Assembly: GCA_029531795.1 (NCBI GenBank)
Contig: JAPEIS010000002.1
Coordinates: 620,001-684,000, forward strand
Origin: Sclerotinia nivalis
Taxonomy: Eukaryota > Ascomycota > Leotiomycetes > Helotiales > Sclerotiniaceae
DNA length: 64,000 nucleotides
Reading direction: 5' to 3'
The notes under the pieces were generated by a model. It ran no database searches. It was given only the letters and a program-made list of their open reading frames with translations, and was not told where the DNA came from. Positions 1-11,426 of this stretch are shown here, one piece after another (positions within the stretch are counted from its first letter, which is position 1; every line of letters starts with the position of its first letter). The position numbers and the translations under genes are program-made.

Positions 1-3000
1 TTCCCCCCCACATTCAACAATCCCTCCCCTTTCCCAAACCTCCTCTTCCCCTCCTCGGACCCCACCACTTTTTCCACAACCCAACTCTTCAATTCCTGAC
101 CCTGCAATTCCTTTCCGGGAACGGGTATATCGATTGCGAATTTCAGCTTTCCATTGATCTGCACTGCGCATTTTTGGGTATCTTGCACCAATAAATGGAG
201 AGAGTCATCTGGTTCCGGGAAGCCAGTTTCGAAAATCGATTGTGTGTCTTCTTTTCCTTGTGTTTGGGACATGGATAAGATGGACCAACATTCTTCTGCG
301 AAAGCGGGGGTGATGGGTGCCATCATTTGAAGGAGGGTTTTGGTTGCTGCTTGGGAGATGGTGAAGGTGTTTGATTCTATATATTTTTGACTTTCAAGAT
401 TGTCGCTATCGTTGATGAGTTGTTTACTGAAGGCATCATAGGTGATCTTGTTTTCTTCGGTGGTTTCGATGATGAGATTGGTGAGAATCATTAAATCGGA
501 GACTACTGTATTGAGTGAATGAGTTTTACTGTAAGCTTCCGTGATACTTGTAATAGTTTGTTGGACGGCTCTCCAAAGTTTGATGTCGGCTTGGATAGAT
601 TTAATGGTGGATTCCAAAGGCAGAGCTGCTTCTGAAGTCGAATTTGGCGTCCCACGAAGACTGTTTTTGCTTTTTTCTAAAATATCTACTGCAGAAAGGA
701 GATGTTCTTTTGGAGATAAATTGTCGTCTTTTATCTTCTGGGGCAGTCCTGTACCTGAACATACATACTCATGAAGACGTTTTAACCAACGGGTGATGCC
801 AGATATTTTCTGTTCATCCCATTCAAGGACCTCAGTCACTGGTGCTTGGAAAAGCATATGGGCTCTTGTGGCATCAGCACCATATTTTGTCATGCATGTT
901 GCTGGGTCGACACCGTTATATTTCGATTTTGACATCTTCTCAAAACTGATGTTGGCAACTTCTCCCGTTGCAATAACAATCGGTTTCGATGGTATTGTGA
1001 GATCCACTTCATCAGGTTTCAAAAATCGTCCGTTGGTAGGATCCAAATAAGTCTTTCCATGGACCATACCCTGACTTAAAAGCTTTCTGAAAGGCTCACC
1101 AAGGATACTATAGTTCGATCCTCCAGGCCACTTTAAAGTTTTGGAGAGGAACTTCGATATGAAACGAGCATACAATAGATGCAAAATAGCGTGTTCAACC
1201 CCTCCAATGTATACATCAACAGGGAGTATCGCATTGGCTGCTTCTGAAGAAAATGGTTTCGTTGGATTCTTAGGATCAGCAAACCTCATAAAATACCAAC
1301 TAGAATCAACAAAGGTATCCATGGTATCAGTATCTCTTTTAGCATCTTCGCCACATTTGGGACATGATACATTAACCCAGTCTTGAGCATCATCAAGAGG
1401 ATTACCAGCTTTACCTTTCAGCCAGTGGCCTTCAACGGAGGGAAGCTCAACTGGAAGCTGATCTTTAGGAACAGGGACTGGACCACAACTGTCACAATGA
1501 ATTATTGGAATAGGAGTACCCCAATATCTTTGTCGACTGATAAGCCAATCTCTGAGACGCCATGTCTCAGCAGCTGATCCGAGGCCTTGACTTGCGAGTA
1601 GCTTTATGATACCTTGGGTTGCTTGAGCTGTTGTCTGTCCAGAAAATGATCTTGGATTTTGTGATGTAAGACGACCAGGATGAACAAATGGTTGGTCTGT
1701 GGAAATAGCTTTGGAAGCGCCTCCGATAGGTTCAATAACATGTCTGGGTGGAGTGTCATGATTGTTGTGCTTCCAGAATGCATAATCTCGGCTATCATGC
1801 GCAGGCACTCCCATAACTGCCCCATCACCATAATCACCTAACACATATGGTGCAACATAAATTGGTAAAGGAGCCTTAGAGGCTTCTGGTGCAGATTTCT
1901 GGGATGATAACGGATTCAAGGCACGAACAGTAGGAAGAAGGTAGCCAACCTTTGAGTCAGGTGGGAGATCTGATATTGTTTCCAAGAATTCTCGCAGTTT
2001 TGGATCTTCTCTCGCAAGATCTTGAACAATAGGATGTGTTGCTGCAAGAGCAATATACTGAACACCATATATAGTATCTGGTCGGGTTGTGAAGACTTCA
2101 ACAGACTGTTGAGTACTATCATTACCTGCTGATACGGAAAATTTAATTCGAGCTCCTTGTGATTTTCCCAGCCAATTCTTTTGCATAGCTAGAACTCTTT
2201 CTGGCCACATACCCCCCTTAGCTAAATGATCGATATCTTCAAGCAATTGCTCTCGAAATTCAGATATTCGTAGAAACCACTGTTTTAATAGTCTCTTCTC
2301 CACTTTAGCTCCAGAACGCCAAGAATAGCCATTTGCATCAACTTGTTCATTTGCGAGAACAGTTTTATCCACAGGATCATAATTCACCAAAGATTCTGCT
2401 TGATATGCCAGATCATGTTCATGGAGAAGAAGAAATATATCCTGGGTATGTTTGTAAAAATTGGGATCGCAAGTTGTAATTTCCTAATTCCTATTAGCTA
2501 CCAAATCATAATTACTTTCGTAGACATGCCCTATCCCAATCCCAGCGACCATTCCAAGTAACTAGCTGGTTCTTCATCTTTTGTATATTTTGTTTTGTCC
2601 AGACTGCGGGGTCTATTCCACGTTCAATTGCTGCATTTTCAGCGGGCAAGCCAAAAGCATCCCAACCTATTGGATGGACAACGTTATAGCCTTTCATTGT
2701 ATGGAATCGTGCCAGGACATCGGAAATTGTGTATGCTCGAAAGTGACCCAAATGAAGATCTCCAGATGGATATGGGAACATAGGCAATATGTACATCTTC
2801 TGACCATGGTCGTGTCCATTATCCTTTTCCAAGGTCTCTCCCTTCTCTGCAGATGTCCATTTCGTCCGCCATTTTTGATCCAAAGACGGCAAATCTAAAC
2901 TTTGATAAGAGTTATTAGTAGAAGCTGTAGAAGCATATCGAGTAAATAAAATAGGCTTGACAGTTTGGAAGCCAGCGGCGGGGTAAATGCGATTGCAATA

Positions 3001-3060
3001 AAATAGAGGCCGAATTAATCTCTCTCGAGGTAATGCGCATCTGCGAATGGAGAACTGCAT
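1..3060 (-). CDS. NAM2: Mitochondrial leucyl-tRNA synthetase (3' end outside window)
   Basis: This class Ia aminoacyl-tRNA synthetase charges mitochondrial tRNA-Leu. The first exon (3060-2530) opens with an arginine-rich, acid-poor N-terminus that looks like a mitochondrial targeting peptide. The HIGH-type motif HLGH is at residues 103-106, just after the [11 protein letters not shown] block. Exon 2 (2483 down to the window edge) stays open and carries the editing and catalytic domains, including GRWDWDR then EITTCDP across the junction. The KMSKS signature lies at about 923-943. The 46-bp intron at 2484-2529 has a GC donor (GCATGT), not GT; removing it joins WDR to EITT in frame. The anticodon-binding and C-terminal domains run off base 1, so the stop is not visible. 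The gene diverges from the permease at 3861. The cytosolic LeuRS family is much longer and lacks this targeting sequence. Confidence 0.95.
2484..2529 (-). other. 46-bp GC-AG intron in the LeuRS gene
   Basis: On the minus strand the exon ends ...GATAGG and the intron begins GCATGT, ends GAATTAG, and has a GCTAAT branch-like site close to the acceptor. Splicing here restores the conserved LeuRS junction WDR-EITTC. No GT donor nearby gives that frame. Exon 1 is exactly 177 codons, so the phase is 0. Confidence 0.8.
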
Positions 3061-3860
3061 GATTTTCGAGGCATTATGTCATGACCGGAGACAAGACAAT
3101 TCCTCAAGGGTATATTCAACCAGCCTGGTATTGGATTCGCAGTTGTATAGATCGCCAGTGAGCTTCGTTGAATTGCGTGTGTGTTTGTAGTTGTGAGGGG
3201 TAGCTATGAATAGCTTTATGTGAGAAAGTAGCTGCCCGCAAATCCAAAATATAAATTTTGAGCACAGACCCGATTGATTGTACTCCTCCGGGCCCATAAC
3301 TTCTTCACCAACAGCAGCTTCAGGAGTAACAATTAATGAATGAGTAAGGTAAGATCGATCTTACTACTCCGTATCAAAGCACCAGATCATCAAAACACCA
3401 TAAAACAAGGAGAAGGAGAAGGAGAAGCACGCACAGGTAAGAAGAAACTGGTACAATCCATTCTACAATCCCCGCCAAGAATCCAAAATCCCTTACAAAG
3501 GCAACGACTAGATCTTCTTTTGTACCCCAAAAATAAATCATCCATTGTCTATCATCTATCGTCCATCGTCTCCGTTTCACTGAACATTAAATTAAACATT
3601 GCACTCTAAACTTTACACTCTCTGTTTCTTCTTTTGATTCTTTTTTTCAATTCGAGTAAATATTGAATCCTTCCTTTCCTTATTATTCTCTACGAGACAA
3701 AGTATATTGTGATACCTACTAAAGTTGCACGACCCGACCGATAATGATTCAAGCATTGCGGTAAACGAGATCCAAACAAACAAGCTACCATTGATTCCTC
3801 CCCTTAAATCTACAAAAAGCATGCGATGCTGGCATTGAACGAATTTCACGAACAATTATA
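3061..3860. promoter_or_regulatory. Divergent promoter region, LeuRS and permease
   Basis: This 800-bp spacer separates two divergently transcribed genes. It holds a purine-rich GGAGAA repeat near 3410-3425 and pyrimidine-rich stretches before the permease start. Short open frames here do not resemble proteins. No TATA box or specific operator could be assigned. Confidence 0.5.
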
Positions 3861-5761
3861 ATGTCACCAAACTATCAAAGCTTACAGCCTCATGCGCGCG
3901 ATTCTTTAGAATTAGCTAGTTTAGCTTCGAGTTCTCCAGGCGCGAGATCATCAACAGATTCAGCATCCTCAAGTGCCGGTATATCCTCCTCGCGAAAGTT
4001 ATCCCTCGAAGAAGACGATCCTTTAGATGATCGAAATCCTGCTGCGAATGGTCGACCGGGAGGACATAGTAGAACATATTCCGTCTCTTCCGCCTTTGAC
4101 TTCTCTTCCAACCTTTTCCCTCTATCTTCAACCGCAGGAGGTTATGCGCCTATTGGAGCCCCTATATCTACAACGAATGGTCAAGCCGCCTTAGGAGGGG
4201 GTTCGTTGGAGAAGCACAAGACTTTGACATATCTGAATGGTTTATCGTTGATAGTTGGCTTGATAATAGGGTCCGGAATCTTCTCCTCGCCGAGTCAGGT
4301 CAATGCGAATGCGGGATCACCAGGCGCATCATTAGTAGTATGGGCAATAGCAGGAATATTAGCATGGACAGGAGCTTCGAGTTATGCGGAGCTGGGAGGA
4401 GCAATACCGTTGAATGGTGGTGCACAAATATATCTCTCCAAGATCTTTGGGGAGATTTTTGGATTTTTGTTTACATGGTGTGCGGTCATCGTTTTAAAGC
4501 CTGGATCTACTGCCATTGTATCAATAATCATGGGGGAATATTTGGTACGGGCGTTCATTGGAGCAGAGGCTGAAAATGTGAACGTTTGGATCAATAAGAG
4601 CGTGGCATTGATTGGATTGTTTTTCATCACTTTTTTGAATTGTATATCTACAAAGTTGGGCACGAGGATGGGGGATATGTTTATGTTTATGAAGTTTATT
4701 GCATTGCTTGGAGTTACGGTCATTGGTGTTGTGGTAGCCCTTACTGGCTTCTCCACGTCAGGTGAAGCAAATGAGGATTGGAAGAATCATGGATGGTTCG
4801 AGGGAACTAGTACTAGCGCTTCATCATGGGCCGTCGCATTATATGCTGGATTATGGGCCTTTGATGGTTGGGATAATGTAAGTCTCCCAAATTTTTTGAG
4901 CAGAATTTTGATTGACTTTAATAGACAAATTACGTTGTTGGGGAGTTCCGGAATCCTACTCGGGACCTGCCAAGAGTCATTCACACAGCAATGCCATTGG
5001 TCATTCTCTCCTATATCCTCGCTAATGTCGCCTATTTCTTCGTCCTACCTCTTAAAGCTATCAATTCTTCAAATACAGTTGCAGTTATATTTGGAAACAA
5101 GGTATTTGGTCCTATTGGATCATTAATACTTGCTCTCATTGTTAGCGCAAGCTGTTTTGGAGCTCTAAATGCGACCGCCTTCACTAGTGGCCGACTAGTT
5201 TACGCAGCCAGTAAAGAAGGTTATTTACCTGCCATGTTTGGCAAGATTGGTTTCGGAAACCAAGCAGAGCCATCTGTCAACACACTCCGAACACGCAACT
5301 GGGCATCAAAGAAATTAGCCAGATTATTCGGCGATGAAGATACTGGACTCTTCTTTACGCCCGTTAACGCCATGATTCTCAACGCGCTTTTAACAGCCAT
5401 CTATGTAGCTGTCGGCGAGTTCGGTACTCTAGTTACCTTTTACGGAGTCGCCGGATATACATTCTACTTCTTCACAGTCCTAGGACTAATCGTCCTTCGC
5501 GTTCGCGAACCTAATCTCGAACGTCCATATAAAACTTGGATCACTACTCCCATTATCTTCTGCTGCGTGAGTCTATTTCTCCTCAGCAGAGCAGTTTTTG
5601 CGGAACCTCTTCAAACCGTCATTGTTATCGCGTTCGTACTGGCTGGTGTACCGATATATTACTGGCGTATTCGTGGACGGGATCGGGTTACGAAGAGAGA
5701 GAGAAGTAGTAGTGGTAGTGGGAGGAGTAGTTGGAAGTTTTGGCAAAGAATTTCTTCGTGA
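3861..5761 (+). CDS. APC-superfamily amino acid permease, LAT/MUP1 type
   Basis: The predicted plasma-membrane amino acid importer is 617 aa from two exons (3861-4877 and 4925-5761) around a 47-bp GT-AG intron. The first about 110 residues are hydrophilic and serine-rich, as in fungal permeases whose cytosolic tail is regulated. TM1 carries the APC signature NGLSLIVGLIIGSGIF. It is followed by about 11 more hydrophobic segments, including the family motif GLWAFDGWDN/TNYVVGEFRNP, which straddles the splice site and confirms it. The fungal relatives are high-affinity methionine permeases (MUP1/MUP3) and LAT-type SLC7 carriers; substrate cannot be read from sequence, so no gene symbol is given. 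The C-terminus is basic and serine-rich. The start is the first ATG in frame, with A at -3. Confidence 0.9.
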
Positions 5762-6150
5762 TTGAATGCATGCTTCATATAAAGGATGCATGAATGTTGA
5801 TATCCTTCGATAGAATTGTTGATTGAGGTGGATCAATGGATGAATGATTGAATGAATGATTGATAGATATACAAATATGAGAAAGGAAGAGATGAAGATC
5901 TCGGGAGGGAAAGAAAGAAAGAAAGAATAATAACTCTTTAATGTCAATACTTAATTGTATAGTGAATTTTATACTCTCTCGTCTGATGCACGTATAAACA
6001 ATATACTATATGCTCGCTCTATCGTATACCACGATTACAACGGGTAGTCATCTCACTAATGAATTCAAGATAATTTCATTTTACTTTATTCTATTTTCAA
6101 TTTAATTCGTTGTCATCTTTCATCTCAACTATTTTCATCTTTCATCTTAA

Positions 6151-6220
6151 CTAAACTCAACTCAACTAAACTCAACTCAACTCAACTCAACTCAACTCAA
6201 CTCAACTCAACTCAACCTCA
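6151..6220. repeat. CTCAA pentanucleotide microsatellite
   Basis: About 14 tandem copies of CTCAA, with CTAAA variants at the left end, lie about 400 bp downstream of the permease stop. Confidence 0.9.
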
Positions 6221-6465
6221 AAATTGGTCTTTTAAAATCCAACTATCTATTTCTTCTATTATATCTTTATATTCATCTCATCTCATTTATTATATTTAAT
6301 CTCACATCCTCACATCCTCGCTTCTTCGCTTTTTTACTTTCTTCATTTATTTGTATCCTCACTTTCTTATTTCCTCACAATATCCATCCCATCCATCTCA
6401 TCTTATCTTATCTTATATATTCTATTTCATGCTCTTCATCTTATCTGTTTATATAATATCCATCT

Positions 6466-6625
6466 ATTATAATTCCAACTACAACTCCAATTCCAATTCC
6501 AATTCCAACTACAATTATAATAAAAACCCACTATACTCTAAATATTAATAGTTATATAATAAGCAATAAAAAATACTCCGGTGAAAACTAAAATCATATA
6601 CATCATATACATCATATACATCAAT
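6466..6625. repeat. Simple-sequence tracts (TTCCAA and CATATACAT)
   Basis: Two short arrays occur here: repeated TTCCAA/ACTCCA units at about 6470-6515 and a CATATACAT unit repeated at 6595-6625, within AT-rich DNA. Confidence 0.7.
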
Positions 6626-7179
6626 CTATTCTCTTATTCCAATTCACAAAAGATACTACAACTTTATTTATTTATATATTTCTATTTCTATTTCTACTAC
6701 AATAAATAGATACAATCGAATAAATATTACTTAATTACTTAATCAAACATCCTGTATATTCTTGAAATATATATTTATATATATAAACATATATCTAACC
6801 AACTAAAACAAGCCAAGCGCCCCCCCTCCTCAACCACCATTCACATGTATATTTTCTCATCATCATGATCCTATCGATATGGACTTAGACACTAACAGAA
6901 AGACGATAGTATCTAATATCCAACATTTAGTTCTCCCCGAGTCCCTCCTATATATCGACAGTAAGCTCTTACAACCTACCATCGTGTCTTTCAAAGTTCT
7001 AACCAATGTCTACTTTAAACTAACACCTTCATCATTTTATCTGAATATTTACCCTTTTACCACCTCCTCCTCTTCTTTCTTCTACACTGAGTTCCTCTCC
7101 CTATCTTCCTATCTCTTTCTCCACTGACTCCCTCTTCCTATCTACCTATCTACCTATCTCCACCGACTCCCTCTTCCTC

Positions 7180-7290
7180 CTCCTCCCTCCCCACCTGTTA
7201 CCTCTCCTTTCCACTTTTACCCTTCCCCTCCCCTTCACATCCCTCCCCTTCACATCCCTCCCCTTCACCCCCCCCTCCCCCACTTCACAT
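7180..7290. repeat. Polypyrimidine tract with CCCTTCACAT units
   Basis: The top strand is almost pure C/T with at least three spaced copies of CCCCTTCACATCCCT. Such tracts can form triplex or slipped structures; no function is assigned. Confidence 0.7.
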
Positions 7291-9679
7291 CCTTCTGCCC
7301 TTCACACCCCTGCCCTACAACCAACATCTAAAAACAAACGTTTATCAAACACCGAATTTCCGAATCCTATCTCACCTCATTATATCCCATCTTATCAAAT
7401 GCTTATATGGAGAAGTCAAATTGACAGATTAACAAATTAACAAACTAGCAAACCAAGAAACTATAAACTAATATACTCGTAAACTATTAAACCAGTGGAT
7501 CACTAAATTACCAAGCTAATAAACTAGTAAAGTCAACCAACATACTAACAATCAACTTAAAACAAGTAAACTACCAGATTAGCAGCTGGTAACCTAGTAA
7601 ACTAGCAACTAGCACAAAAACAAGGGTTCGCAGAAAGAGATCTAAAGAACGAGATTTATGTCATCCTCGCCTTATCAACATCAAAATCAAAATGAATGGA
7701 TGGAGTATGCTATACGTAACTGGAAAGGTAATTAGATGAATAAGTGGATGAACGGAAGAAAAGTGAAATCAGATGACAATGTAAATCTCGATACCCTACC
7801 CGCAACTTAACGTTGTTGAAACTTAAAAATTGACTTTCCTATCGATTTCCAATCTCTAATCTTCAGAGACCGAAAGTTAAATCCAAAAACTTGACTTAAT
7901 AATCTACTCCCGTCATCTCCATCCCCCCACACCGTCACACTACCACACCTCCCGTAAAACTTGACCAATGAAAAGCCTCAAAATCCAAAAGTATCAAGAA
8001 AGCTAAAAAGATGACCCGAGCTCTGCTCCACCTAGTATGTCAATCTTCAAAAGCTCCACCTAGCCTTTTGAATCTTCGAACCAAGCTTCAGTTGTGCCGT
8101 GCATACGCATCTAGACTATCCCTATGAGCTTCGGACTCATCCATCCATCCGCTAGACAGCGTATGTATGTGATGACTCTCGGGCATGTTTGCAAAAAGTA
8201 ATCGCCAAAAAATAGACTAGCGAACCTATAGCACTACTAGCAAGCTCGAGCATGGCTCACATAAATCCAACTGGTTATTTGTGTCGAAATAAGGATGGAA
8301 TATTACTTACTTATTCTCCAAGTAAGCAAATATCTAGGAACTTATATGTTGAATATTATATCAGCACCTAACATCTTGTAACCCAATACGCACTAACGTA
8401 ATTAGACTCGACATTTGAACTGCTGAAATCCACTCCATGTCACTATCATTCTCATCCCTATGTCCGTCAAATCACCTTTCAGCTACTATGGAGAAACAAA
8501 TAAAATACTTGAGTACAAGTCCGGTAATACAGATCCTGAAATACGCCCGGCAAAGAAAACACACTTTCATCAACCTAGGCCGAAAGGTATTTCTCCGCTT
8601 GATCCACAGGAAATCGCACCAATACAAGAAAGGAGAAATACCCTCCGATCCCGTACCGCGAAATCGCGCCACTACTGTACCTATGTAGATTAATCTAGGA
8701 TACATGATTTTCCTTGACTTGCACTTCCTTACCAACAGCGTCCTTATAAATCTACAATTGTAAGTTTTTAATAGACGAAGATTAACCTTGATCACAGTCA
8801 TTACCATGTAGATTGTTCCCGTACCGATGAGGCACAGCTTGGCAACGTAACAGCGGGGGTGGAGCGGGTAAGCTAGAATATTATGTACCTAGTACCTATG
8901 TGCTAATACTCGCAGGTTCTTACTCGTAGAAGAGGTCAAGGTTGCCTATGCATGCCGGGTAGATATATGTATAATTGATTGTTTACGGCAGGTGTGGAAT
9001 CCCAGATCCAATCGTGGTAGGGAATGAGACCGCATAGAATATTCGATTTGTCATACAAGCAAGCCGGTGGACATAATAATTCCAAAATGTGCGAAGGCGC
9101 AAAGGTACGGCGCAGCGCGGCAGGGACTGTCCAATGGCTACAATGAAGAATTTGAAATTTGCTTGTCTTTGAATTGGAGAAATAATGGTGTGGGTGAGAA
9201 ATCCTTCCTTCCACGTTATTCGATCCTTCGAATCCTTGAAAGTGAAAGGAAGAGAGTATGTAATTTCGTGAGTGATCTAAGCGTATTTCACGTTCTCGTA
9301 GATGTAACTAAAGGATCAAGGCTGTGATCAAGGCTTTAAGCCTCCTCCTAAGCACGGGAGGGGACGGTCATGTCGTACAAATATCACTGTTGTGGTATGC
9401 TAAATGTGATGCTGAATCCTAGAAACCACGAGGAAAAGTTGTTTCGTGTGTTGGATAGTGTGTGCCCTTCCCGTTGTATTGTGGGTGAGAAATGCGACAA
9501 ACAATGGTTGCATTGACGCAAGGGGTCTTTGGAGGGGTTATCGTCCTTCGTAGATGAATATGGGAGAATTGAAGATTATCGGAAGTTCAAGTGGGGTTAC
9601 GAATCGCAGATTGAAGGATTTTGGATTTCTCCCATCGTAAATATCGATCCGGATGTGGGCAGAATCGTTCCTTCCGTCT

Positions 9680-10553
9680 TCAATCATTTTCTCCGTCAAC
9701 TCCGGGCCCAGTGTGGTCAATTCCTCCGGCGGCAGCTTTCAACGCTTTCTCCTTTGCCTTCCTCTTAACTTTCTTCTCCCTATTCTTCCTAGCTCTCCTT
9801 TCTCGTTCTGCCTCCTCTTTACTTTCCTTCTCCTTCGTCATCACCTCTTCTTGAGCCTGACTTTTCCGTCTCCTTTCTCTCACTATAATCCTCATCTTTT
9901 TGCCTAGTTTCCTCCTCTTTGCCCCATTAGAATTATTACTGATTCCGAGCCCGTTATTTCCTACCATTTTCTGCCCGTCAATACCAACCTTCATTACTTT
10001 GACTCTCCATGGAACTTCCCATCCCCAGTATCTTTGATCTCTGCCTCGTAAAACATTTTCTCCACTAACTGCCAAAATGGCGTATTCTTCTTTCCTTTTC
10101 CCCTCATTTGGGCCAGTGAAATAGTAACTTTTATTTCTTTCCTTAACAATAAAAACTCCTTCATCGGCTATCTCCTCCTTGAGAATTACCTTGCCTTCTT
10201 TGTCATTCGAGAAAAGACGGAAGTCAAATTCCTCTTCGTGGTCTTGGTCATCATCTGGTCGTGGTGAATGTGGCGCGTCATTGCTAAGTTTAGACTTTAG
10301 CGCACTCTCAGTAGCATATGGCTGAGGTGAAACAGTTCCGTATAATGAAGCAAGCTGCTCTTGAAATCGAGCAGACGCATCCGGGTCGATTGGAGAAGAT
10401 GGTTCGGGAGAAGATGTTGGGGATCGAATGTATAGATCTGAACGGCGCACACTGTCGAGGGAGTGTTAGCGGACATAAAATCTAGCATGATCTAGCATTA
10501 TCTATCATAGAACGAAAACGCGCTCACCGTTTTGCGTCTGGAAGGTCAAACAT
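9680..10553 (-). CDS. DUF2011-type nuclear protein
   Basis: This is a 265-aa protein of a fungus-specific family of unknown function that I believe is DUF2011. A 26-nt first exon encodes MFDLPDAK and the first part of the next Arg codon. A 76-bp intron (10452-10527, GTGAGC...CTAAC...CAG) then joins to RVRRSDLY. The middle holds an acidic stretch followed by the FDFRLFS motif (after residue 80) and a KSYYF-containing globular segment. The C-terminal third (about residues 175-265) is dominated by Lys, Arg and Glu, likely coiled coil with nuclear-localisation signals. It ends convergently towards the permease spacer. The start choice rests on the conserved MFDLPDAKR opening. Nuclear or nucleolar location is inferred from composition only. 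Confidence 0.75.
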
Positions 10554-11426
10554 GATAATTGCTGTATTGTTGTGAAGTTATTAGGTAGTTCGAGATCTGC
10601 ATTGAAGCTCCTCAATATATTTTTGTGGGGGTTGAAATTGAGTCTGTGCGGGGGCCACGAATGACCAATTGCGCAACGGCCCGCGGATCTTCTTTTAGAC
10701 TTCACTCCCTCACTCACTCACTAACATAAAAAATGATGCGTCACAAAGCCAAGAAAGAATGAATTTGATATAAAAATAAATAAAAAGCTGTTATCCTGTC
10801 TTAAATTGATAAACTTGGAAAATGAACCCAATGCAATTTTATTATTTCATTTGACTGAATATTAAAAAAATAAAAGAGGGTATCAAGTCTGATCATAATA
10901 TGTGTTTATAAAAGTACACCCATTGTTCCATCCATATTGACATCGTCCAATTCATCCATCCTATATGTCCCGCAGTGTAAAAGAAATATCAAGAAATAAG
11001 ATGATAAAAGAGACCTAAAGTTTCCCACCCTTTTCCTACGCCATCGCTTGCCATGATATGATGCCTTACGCTGAATCTTAAGTTCGCTGCGAAGTACCAT
11101 AATGTATTCCATATCATCCTAATCCATTGCCTCATTCACTTCCATCCCGATGTAGCACGCATAAACAAGAAACTGTGCTTTGAATCCTTTGAATACTGAC
11201 TCAAGTGCAGAATTATACAAAATAAACATTCGATATGGCGCTAAGATACAAGGAAATAATTATCGTGCTGCGTAAATCGGAGGAAATCTTTCGTAATAGA
11301 TCTGATAGTCATGCATGAATTTCTAGATCATAATTCTGATATCTGATGTCTGATGGGTATGTCTGAGCAAGTTCTTGTTGAAATTCTGATTTTATCATGG
11401 TCTTAACTTTAATAGTTTAACAAAAG
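10554..11426. other. AT-rich spacer
   Basis: This 870-bp stretch lies between the DUF2011 start and the VIB-1 stop, so it holds the DUF2011 promoter and the VIB-1 3' UTR (both genes are on the minus strand). It contains CACTCACTCACTCAC just upstream of the DUF2011 gene and long A/T runs. No gene is seen. Confidence 0.5.

Larger units (their letters stand above)
5762..9679. other. Gene-free low-complexity spacer
   Basis: No convincing gene is seen across 3.9 kb. The left half (5.9-7.3 kb) is a mix of AT-rich and C/T-rich simple sequence, including a CTCAA tandem array and CCCTTCACAT repeats. The 7.4-9.6 kb part is ordinary-looking unique DNA with short open frames that lack any family resemblance. 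It lies between the 3' ends of the permease and the DUF2011 gene, which are convergent. Confidence 0.6.
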
